From positions 620,001 through 684,000 of the forward strand of contig JAIXMG010000002.1 in assembly GCA_025201345.1 (NCBI GenBank): 64,000 nucleotides of DNA, written 5' to 3'. This document shows positions 55,401-64,000 of this stretch, piece by piece (the stretch's first letter is position 1; each line of letters begins with the position of its first letter). The notes beneath the pieces are model-generated. The model worked only from the letters and a program-made list of their open reading frames with translations, did no database searches and had not been told where the DNA came from. This DNA comes from Thamnidium elegans. Its lineage: Eukaryota > Mucoromycota > Mucoromycetes > Mucorales > Mucoraceae. The translations under genes were made by a program, and so were the position numbers.

Positions 55401-58400
55401 TAAAATACTTTTGAAATAATCGATTTTTGCCAGAAGTACGGTCAGTATCTCGAGTTTGTACTTCAGTAGATTGAAGAGGTAGCTTGTGTAATATGGTAAC
55501 AATAGCCTTTAAACATACTTGATCCAGATCACGCTGAACCTCTTTGTTCTGAGAATTGGTAGATACCACAGTTGATTTATTCATAACACGCTATTTGAAA
55601 TTAATTAGCTAACAAATTTTTAATTTAAAAAAAAAAATCTCGCTTACCAAAGTAAAATCACTTGTCCATTCAACAATAATTTCAAGCAGTTTATTTCTTA
55701 CCCGAACATCATCGCGAACAATCACTTGTTCTTTCTTAAGCATAAGAACTTCCGTAAGATGACACATCATAATCATAATACGCATGGTTGTATAATTTTC
55801 GTGAGGCAACCGGTTAATATAATTAGCAAACTGAATTATCAGCGTACTAAAATCCGTACTGAGCAAACAATCGTTAGGGTCAACCAACCTATCCAAAATC
55901 ATTTTTAAGACCAAAACTGCTTGTTCAACGAACAGCGTATTGGTGTTATCACAAATCACTTCACCATTGGCGTTAAAACAATTCGCCATATTAATTTCAA
56001 GATGGCGAAACAAGATTGCATAAAGCGCTGGAGAAAGATCTCCGCCCAACGTATCTTTTACTCCCTCTCTTATCACTACGTTATCTGAAGTCAATAAATC
56101 AATCATTTCCGCAACAAACTTTTCAGTCATGACAATGGGTTTGTTAGGCGATGCAATTCGACTCTCTCCAGCCTTGGACCGTTTATCGTCCATGTAATCT
56201 TCATCGATCAGATCTGCAGCTAATCGACACCCACCCAACGCAGCTAAAAAGCCCGTGTAATTTTGCCACTCCGTTTGTTTCTCATCATCCGTTTCGATTC
56301 TTCCAACAGGTACAGGAGCCACTGCTGTTCGAACTGAACTCGATCTTAATTTTTCGTGTCTAACCAACCCGCCGATTTTCTTTACGGAAGAAGTGGACGT
56401 TACAGTTAAATTTGACATATCATTTAAGTCTCGTAATGAATCCATACCAAATCGACTTACGACCTGAGTTAAAATCTTCCAGCGTTTCCAGACTTCTTCC
56501 CATGAGGTTAATATACCGGGAGTTGGGGTTGTAATCATTCGAAGGTATTTACGTACTCTCTTTTGTTGTGCCTTTCTACCAACAAATGGGGTTTTACGAC
56601 CACCTTGTATCACTGGTTCTTCATACGCCAGATCCTCATAGATTTCAATATTGTGACTAAACGCTGCCATACTTTGACTGATACGAGACGCCGTATCTAC
56701 CACACTGTCCTCATCTATCATTTTTGCTTCTGTACACATGTGCCCTAAACATTTGGTGGCAATTGAACAAATATCGGGAATAGGAGAACATAAAGTTACC
56801 AACAACGCAATTTCAAGGGTCACGCTGGCTTGTAAACGATCATGACTGTCAGTTATTTCATGCGTAGTTTCCTTTAAAAAAAAATGTTAACATGACGATA
56901 TACAAAAAAAAAAAAAAAAAAAAAACGTATGTTAAATTTTTTACCATGATACCACTTAAAAATATATTTCTGGATATTAATATTTTGGCCAATGATTCTA
57001 AAAGGGATTTTAAAAGGTCTTCATTTTGTCTATTATCCAATATTTGTCGTGCCATTGATAAAACAGTTTGAGAAGAAATTCTCCAAAAATTAAATAGTAA
57101 AGTGGAAGAGGGACCCCAATGTTTAATAATCGAAGGGTCGTGTAACTGGATTAAACAATCGATAGCTGCTCGTCGTACACGTCTGTCGTTATGTTTCATC
57201 AAGTTGATCATGGACGTCATAATACCTGCATTTTCATCTACTCGAACATTATCTTCTGATCCACCCTAAAAGAAAAAAAAGTTAAATACACAATTTTCCT
57301 AAATAATTAAATAAACCCAACTTTACCAGCAGAGCACATAATGGGTCCAGTCTAAATAATTTAAGAATACTTTGAAGCAGAGCTGCAATATTTTGATTTT
57401 TTTTGTCTCCGTTACCATTCATCTTTTTAGATCCAGACGTTTGGTTAGAAATATCAGATCTCGATGGAGTTGAGCTGAGTTCTACTTTTACAGTTTGCAC
57501 AAATATGCGTCTCAAGGGAGTACAAATAGAATCGTACATTGAATTTATTGTTGGGTTCCAAGGCAACGTTTTCTCTTCTAGAATAACTGTCAGACACGAA
57601 TTAATAAACGCCTGTTTAAAGACCGTAGGAACGTCTTCTTCTAACAACGTGGGAACCAGTGTTGAAAGCGTCTTTTTGGTATTTAAACATAATCGTGCTA
57701 AAAAGTAATCCGTCACAAGCGCTTGGTGACTAATACTGTACCCTAAACTGGAGGATATACTGTCGACGGCTGATGTTCGTGCGAAGTCCCAAATCTTTTC
57801 TTGTAAAATATCTTCAACATCGGCTGCAATATGACGTAAAATAGTGTCTTCGTTAGGTGAGATATAAGTAGCTGCTTTACATAAATCAACGTAACAAACT
57901 GCCGCAATTTCTTGAGTTCTAGAAGCTTGCAAAGCCTTTTTTAATTGACGAGGGAAACCAGTCTAATAACACATTTAAGAAAGTTAAAACAGATAAGACA
58001 AAAAAAAATCCATATATATTTTTTTTACCCTCCGATTTTGTAATCCTCGATCATCCAGAAAAGCTTGCACCAAAAGATCAGGCGTCAACGCTAAAAGAAT
58101 TGTCTGCAGTGGCCATAGCACGGACTTTTTGCGAGAACTATCAGCCGAAACATTACACATATCAAAAAGGATCTCTGAACCAGCCAAAGGTCTACTACTA
58201 CTAGCACAAATCTCTGCAAATTGAGAAGGCTTCATTTCCATCCATTTCCAGATAGCCATTCTCATCATTTTCGCAAATAACATCTTGCCCTGAATTTTCA
58301 TATTTAAAAAGTATGGACTTAAATCTAGATAAGCCATATGAGTCATAATACACGTACACAATAAAAGAGAATGATAATTACCTGATAAAACGGTATGTAA

Positions 58401-59456
58401 CTTTGGTATATTCAAACACGCAAAAGCTAAAATTCTAACCTCTGGAGGATTTAATTCCGAACTCTCGCTAACAGCACCGAGAATATTTACAGCGTTTTTA
58501 ATTTTTGCATAATAAGAACCCCAATTACTTGCACTAACATAATATAATACTTTTCCAGACGTTATATAAATCTCACGAATGTATTCCAAAGCTTGAGGAT
58601 CCACTTTAGTAGCAGTTGCTAAAGATTCGTTTGTATGTTCAGTAGACAATAACGAAACTTGATCATTACGTTCTTCTATCACGTGCATCTGACTTAAAAA
58701 TCTACTCATTAAAACCAACAGAAAAGTAACCAAGGCTTCATCAAGCGGCGGTGGATCGATTTGAACATCATCTTTTAAGGAGTGGTTAGGGACCACTGGT
58801 TTCTCGGACAGAGTAGAACAAGACGAATTTGTCGTGGTATTACCCGATATATCGTTATAAGCACCTGTGGCTGCTGCTGCTGCTTCTGCTTCTATCGTCA
58901 CATTTGTCTCGCGAGAAATTCTTACCGCTTGCTTTTTATACCAGGTCCAGTGATGTTGTAAGCATGCTGATAAAAGTCGAATGATAAATAACTGAGATTG
59001 TAATACGTCAAATGGAATATAAGGGTCGATTGAGGTTTGAGCTGAAGGTTGAATATTCTATCCTCGTTGATTGGCTAGTTAATAAATAGTAACAGGATCA
59101 CTTTTTTATTATTGTTTATACCTTTGACACTGATTCTAAAACTAAAGCTAGTTGATTGATAATTACTGGTAATTTATGAACTGATAATTCAATAATTGCA
59201 GCCACTATATTATGTGTGTGTAAGTAACATGTTTTTTTTTTCAGTATATTAAATTTGTACCTGTTTGCTGAGTTATTGGATCTTGTTCCAAACTTTCAAT
59301 TGTTCTACCTGTATTATTTATTGGTAACTTTTTTTTTAGAAAAAATAAAAAAAAGGTTAGTATATGACTTTTTTTTTTTTCTTCTTATTATTGTCTATTT
59401 ACTCGAACTTCGACCCGCTTTATTAAGCTAACAATTAGCTTTGCATTAGCTCTCAT
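50052..59456 (-). CDS. Neurofibromin-type Ras GTPase-activating protein
   Basis: Twenty exons (59456-59403, 59327-59261, 59204-59122, 59057-58029, 57962-57327, 57265-56945, 56871-55648, 55590-55360, 55297-54977, 54885-54723, 54645-54378, 54322-53545, 53487-53187, 53113-52998, 52936-52739, 52676-52463, 52382-52105, 52031-51371, 51289-50374, 50313-50052) keep one frame and give 2,706 aa, close to human NF1. The RasGAP domain starts near residue 1370: TLFRGTNMATRT carries the Arg finger (about R1384), and FVFLRLFNPVIL is the FLR motif. A Sec14/PH-like module follows (NVFYQSGVSKDGRPVFYFIT). Near the C-terminus MANTWHARWMSLVTSMTF and QFNPALQPRSFVILGCLA are near-diagnostic for NF1. Role: stimulates GTP hydrolysis by Ras. 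The start MRANAKLIVSLIKRVEVR is supported by splice phase. Confidence 0.95.
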
Positions 59457-59595
59457 TATAAACTAAAAGAAGAAAAAAGAGTGTGTGTTTCTAGTCTTGA
59501 TGCCAATGGAAAAGAAGAAGAAGTAAAGAGCAAAATTTAAGTTAATAAAAAAAAAAAAAAAAAGAGAGAGAGAGAGATTATGGCATGCAGAGTTA

Positions 59596-59627
<32 letters not shown>

Positions 59628-60058
59628 AAGGAAGAAAAAGAAAAGAAAAAGAGAAATATAACAAAAGTGTCACAGAACCAAAAGACTTTGATGAAAGAGA
59701 CTTTAATTTTCTCTCACAAGCGCTTTTTTTTTTTTTTTTCTTCGCTGGTTTAACCTTCTTTTATTATTTTTCGGTTCAGCCGTACTACTTTTTTTTTATT
59801 AAAAAGTTGAACTGGTGATATGCTGCTATAAATGTGAGTAAAGTGTACATAAATTCCTTTTATAGGCATCAATGTTACCATTTGAATAGCTTTGGTAATA
59901 TGGTAATAAAAACGGAGGCTGATACCAAATCAATCACAGGGTCTCACAAGAAAAAGATGTTAACCTGTACAAATTATTCCAGGGTAAAAAAAGAAAAAGT
60001 TCCGCTTACAAAAAAAATTTATTTGCTTTGTAACCTTGTCATTTGAAAAATAGCATAA
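59457..60058. other. Bidirectional promoter region, neurofibromin / gatB
   Basis: About 600 bp between divergently transcribed genes. Several A runs (about 59547-59563, 59594-59629) and a T run (59725-59739). No ORF of note, although a 70-aa lysine-rich one starts at 59834. Confidence 0.5.
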
Positions 60059-62170
60059 ATGTTTAGAATTGCTACCAAAGTCCATAAAAGACACGGTTCA
60101 GTAAGGTTACTCAATACAAGTACTATTAAAGAAGGGTGGGAAGCTGTTATTGGTATTGAAGTACACGCTCAAATAAACACTAAGACAAAGTTATTTTCTG
60201 GTACCCCCTTTTTTTTTCTGTTCTATTCTATATTTATTAACGTGTTCTTAATTAGACTCTTCAACTTCTTATAATGACTTGATCAACTCACACGTATCTT
60301 CATTTGACGCTGCTTTTCCTGGTGTACAGCCCGTAAATAACCTTTTATTATGAACTGACCTGTCGTAAAAAAAAATGTTGACGTTTTTTTTTTTTTTTTT
60401 TTTGTGTATTAGCGATTAAATGATCATGCAGTTGAATTAGCGGTAAAGACAGCACTTGCATTACAAGGACAGGTTCAAAAGCGATCTACTTTTGACCGTA
60501 AACATTATTTCTACCCTGATCTTCCACAAGGTTATCAAATCACACAACAGCGAGGTAAGTGAAATAAATATACATATAAAATTTTGGTGCTAAGTTTAGG
60601 TCCATTTGTAGAACCAATTGCTCGTGGCGGATATATATCACTAACAGAAAATGACGGGGCGATTAAACCATTAAAAGTAGGTATTCATCAATTACAGTTG
60701 GAACAAGACACTGGTAAAAGTTTTCACGATATGCGTCCTGGTGAAACTTTGCTTGATTTAAACAGAGCTGGTACTGGACTTATGGAAATTGTAACCATGC
60801 CAGATTTAAGGTATAGAAAAAAAAAAAAAATTGGCTTTAAATTTTTAAGCGTATTAAAAATAGAAAAAAATAGATCATCTTTTGAAGCAGGATTATTAGT
60901 CAAAAAACTTCAAAATATACTTCAATGGGTTGGATCATCGAAAGCTAATTTAGAGGAAGGATCAATGCGATGTGATGTAAATGTATCAGTAAATAGAGTT
61001 GGAGAAGGGTTTGGAACAAGATGTGAATTAAAAAACTTGAATAGAGTTCGTATCTTATCTATGGCAATTGATGCTGAAATTAAACGTCAAATTAACGTGA
61101 TCGAAAATGGTGGGAAAATATCAGTAGAGACACGTAGATACGATGAAGATAAAGACGTTACATTTAAATTAAGAGATAAAGAAAACGCTCCTGACTATAG
61201 ATATATGCCTGAGCCTGACCTTCCACCTCTTATTATATCACAGGTAAAACGTTTATATATATTTGTAAGGTACTTTTATATTTTATCTAATATCTTGTCG
61301 ATAGAACTACATTGATAATATTGCAAGTACACTATCTGAGTTGCCTGACCAATGCTTAGATAGAATCATGAGTCAATATGAACTTAATATTTCAAATGCT
61401 AATCTTTTACTTTATGAATACAAGTGCTTGGATTTTTTTGAAAAGGCAAGTAAAATCATAAAAAAAAAAACTATTTAGTAACATTTTTTTTTTTTTTTAG
61501 GTCTGTTTTGGTAGAAATCATAAGGCTGTTGCTAATTGGTATGATACAAAAAAAAAAACCGATTCATTTGTGATACTTATAATTTTTGTAGGACTTTAAA
61601 TGAGCTTTCAGGTACTTTAGCATCGAAAAATATTTCATTTCAAGAAAATCCCATTTCTGTGGAACGCTTTGGAAGCTTAATTGATCTTGTCCAAGGTGGA
61701 ACAATTACTGGTAAATATGTAAAAAAAAAAAAAAAAAAAAAAAAAAATTGTACACATATATTAATATGTATATATTTATATAGGCAAAACTGGTAAAGAT
61801 GTTATCAAATTAATGATAGACAATAAATCAAATCCGTTAGATATTGTAAAAGAAAAAGGGTGGCTCAGAATCACTGACAAAGCTCAATTAAGATTACTGT
61901 GCGATGAATTGGTTAAAAAGAGTCCTGAAAAGGTTAGTTTCTTTGGATGGAATATTCTTTTTTTTTTTTAACATCTATTATTTGTAGGCTAAAGCAGTTC
62001 AAAATGGCGACTCAAAATTGTTTAAATGGTTTATTGGTCGAGTAATGGGTCGTACAAAAGGAATGGCTGATCCTAATACCTTAAACCAAGCCTTAAGTAA
62101 TGCATTTGGTTGGGATAGTTATGATGAAATGATGAATTCTGTTGATAATAAAAGCAAAAAAAGCTCATAA
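60059..62170 (+). CDS. PET112: Mitochondrial glutamyl-tRNA(Gln) amidotransferase subunit B
   Basis: Ten exons (60059-60200, 60256-60332, 60413-60554, 60600-60810, 60874-61243, 61305-61445, 61501-61538, 61592-61710, 61784-61932, 61988-62170) keep frame to 523 aa. The N-terminus is basic and Ser/Thr/Arg-rich (mitochondrial targeting). GatB signatures: [47 protein letters not shown], then [43 protein letters not shown], and a C-terminal YqeY-like domain. GatB binds Glu-tRNA(Gln) and phosphorylates Glu for amidation within GatCAB/GatFAB. The intron after 61445 uses GC (AAG|GCAAGT), while all others use GT. Head-to-head with neurofibromin. Confidence 0.93.
61446..61447 (+). promoter_or_regulatory. 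GC 5' splice site in gatB
   Basis: The reading frame requires exon 6 to end at AAG (61445) and exon 7 to begin at 61501 (GTC TGT TTT GGT). The donor is then GCAAGT, the usual form of GC-AG introns. Using the next GT (61450) shifts the frame. Confidence 0.75.
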
Positions 62171-62689
62171 AAAAAAAAGAGATTATACTTCTTTGGGGTA
62201 ACAATTTAAATTTTTTTTTTTTGTCTGTGTTCCAATTGAAAGCAGAAAAAAAAAAAAAAAAAAAAAAAAAACTACTATTAAATCTAGATATTTAGCAAAT
62301 TTGGTTCTTTTTCTCGCTTATTGATTCTAAACCAGGCTATTTTTTTTCTTACGTAGATCATCTTAATTTCTCACGATTCTTCTGTATCCACCGTATAACA
62401 TTTGATGACATAACTTTCTCCTTTTTTAAGCGCCAATTGATTTCATTGACTTTCGCTTAAACAATTTATTTCCCAAACTACTATTTTTGGGTGCTATAAC
62501 ATATTTTAATACAAATAATAAGTAAAAAAGTTTTTCGTAATTGGCTATTAAATTAACTATAAAGATGCTTGGGATTTTCCCCTTTATCAACGAAAGAACT
62601 ACGTGGTTAATGGTGATATCTTTTTGACGTGAAAGTGTACTGCTATTGTCTTTTTTTTGCCTGGGCTTTTTTTGAATTTCTATTTTACA

Positions 62690-62830
62690 CCAGCAGAAAA
62701 AATAAAAGTGTGCGACGTATTTTATGCGCTTAACTTCGTTTTATTTCACATAAAAAATGAGCTTGCATGAATCAAATTTGAACAACAAGTATACATAAGA
62801 ATGACTAAACAGATCACCAACCATTTTATC
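62690..62830 (+). repeat. Dispersed repeat, copy C
   Basis: Diverged copy of 46510-46720. Shared words include TTATGCGCTTAACTTCG against CATGCGTTCAACTTG, then CTTGCATGAATCAA against CTTGCGTGATTCAA, and AACAAGTA. Confidence 0.45.
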
Positions 62831-63634
62831 AGCCTATCTTTTTTTCTTTTCTTTTTTTTAGAATAGACAAATCATCTTTCTTCCTCTTTTCCTTTACAAT
62901 ACATGCTATCAGTACGTATTTTTTTACATGTGTACTTTTTAAAGGAGCTTATAATCTTGCATTTTATATTCATTCATTATTCTGTTTCTTTTTATAACTG
63001 CCAGGTATAAGCTAGCATAAGGCCATGAAATCCGCTAAATTGTTATGAGCTAATTTTTTTTTTCAGTTCTTGTTATAAAGGTACGTGTACTCCAAGAAAT
63101 GTCACAGATTTGCTTTTTGTTTCATTCTAATCCAGACCCACCTTAAGAACAAAAACATATATCATCGAAGACGTTTATTCGTTTAACTTTCCCAGAACAT
63201 TAAATAATTTAAAAGCCGGAAGACTCGAATCTTTAATAAATGGTTTTACTCTGGTTGAACTAAGTACAAATAATTGAGCCTTATATGCTGCCAATTTGAA
63301 GCAAAAATACAATGATGGACAAACTTAAGAAGAGTCCTGTATGAACAGAATTATGAATGAAACAAAAAAAAAAGAAAAAAGAGATCCTGATCCAATGGCT
63401 TAGTCCTGTTATTTGGGATGAAGATGATATTAATGATAGTATTACTGAAAAAGACAACGATGATAACAATGACGATGATAATAGTAATGGTAATAGCCAT
63501 TAATCTGTATAGCTATTTTTTATAGTAGTCCTCTATTTATTTTCGTTATGCATTTGAATCATGACAGTATCAAAAACTAGCCGCTTACATCACTTTCCTC
63601 GGTGGCGTCGTTGCCCTGCAGGTTTTCTTATCAA

Positions 63635-63653
63635 ATCCCCTCGAAGAGGGGAT
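63635..63653. other. Short perfect hairpin
   Basis: ATCCCCTCGAAGAGGGGAT: an 8-bp stem with a 3-base loop, GC-rich in AT-rich surroundings. Function unknown. Confidence 0.5.
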
Positions 63654-64000
63654 AGAACAGTCAGCTGTTAAACCTCTTGAAAAAAAACATGACAGACTTT
63701 CATTCCGTTGTTTTCGAAACTAACAATTGTAATATATTATAAGATATACACACATTTATGAATAAAAATTATAATTATCAATTAAGAAATTTACTAAAGC
63801 GTATTTTATTGTTCACCCTTTTTTTCTTTTTCTTTTTTTTTTTTTTTTTTTGCTATTATTATATTGACTTATTGTTTTTTAGTAGTCGATTCCTCATTAG
63901 CGAATCCTTTCGAGCCTAATTCGATTCCGAATCTGAAGGAATTACTCTCGCCCTTTTTCTTTTATTTGTGGCGAAATGTAATTCCTCGTGCCCAGAGCAA

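Larger units (their letters stand above)
62171..64000. other. 3' terminal region, no firm gene
   Basis: About 1.8 kb. Contains dispersed repeat copy C, an A run (62246-62271), and a + frame near 63385-63503 reading IQWLSPVIWDEDDINDS then Asp/Asn-rich to TAA, perhaps a gene relic. At the very end, the minus strand near 63880-63945 reads FRFGIELGSKGFANEES ending in TAA, possibly the 3' exon of a gene starting beyond the window. Confidence 0.45.

Noticed and set aside
58921..58940. Intron donor (GCG|GTAAGA) in neurofibromin near 58936
   Set aside because: The reading frame continues without a stop or a matching acceptor, so it is kept as exon.
63281..63469. Ser/Phe-rich minus ORF
   Set aside because: Antisense of an Asp/Asn-rich + frame; no independent support.
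1..64000. CRISPR array, rRNA operon, prokaryotic operon features
   Set aside because: No spaced direct repeats or rRNA-like sequence seen; introns and gene content are eukaryotic.

Overview
The window looks like nuclear DNA of an early-diverging filamentous fungus, most likely Mucoromycota (Mucorales-like). The reasons are very high AT content, A or T runs up to about 35 nt, short GT-AG introns (mostly 55-80 nt), and a gene set that includes DASH Ask1, GT15 and DXD glycosyltransferases, an Srk1/Rck2-type kinase and a full-length neurofibromin-type RasGAP. Several paralogue-type genes resemble families I associate with Mucorales. Exon structures were read by eye; nearly all the core genes join in one frame across every proposed intron. 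No rRNA, tRNA or CRISPR array was recognised.

Region 1 (1-15.8 kb) is mostly core genes: the 3' part of a divergent hexokinase (+), then on the minus strand a G3BP-like NTF2/RRM protein, a leucine-rich repeat protein, a GT15 mannosyltransferase, a small protein with CDK-type sites, an F-box/WD40 SCF receptor and V-ATPase subunit E.

Region 2 (15.8-23.8 kb) is an accessory island. It holds a complete Tc1/mariner-type element with one nonsense codon, a decayed gene with a PD-(D/E)XK-like signature split by a 475-bp MITE-like element, and a broken MULE transposase.

Region 3 (24-36.6 kb) holds DASH Ask1 (+), small uncertain genes and relics (26.4-29.3 kb), the Srk1/Rck2-type kinase (+), PXMP4 (-, with an apparent one-base frame break), a small acidic protein (+), a basic Trp-rich protein (-) and an HSL-type hydrolase (-).

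Region 4 (37.6-49.6 kb) starts with a second, internally deleted copy of the Tc1/mariner element that carries a nested 310-bp solo LTR. It continues with a secreted CBM14-like protein, an FAD monooxygenase, an F-box-family-like gene, a DXD glycosyltransferase, a small accessory gene and a seven-TM receptor-like gene. Diverged non-coding repeats lie upstream of the accessory genes.

Region 5 (50-62.2 kb) is a 20-exon neurofibromin (2,706 aa predicted) on the minus strand, head-to-head with mitochondrial gatB (+), which has a probable GC-AG intron. The last 1.8 kb has no convincing gene.

The most unusual material is in regions 2 and 4: layered transposon insertions, TIR variants shared by both ends of one copy, lineage-specific families and possible C-to-T nonsense decay.
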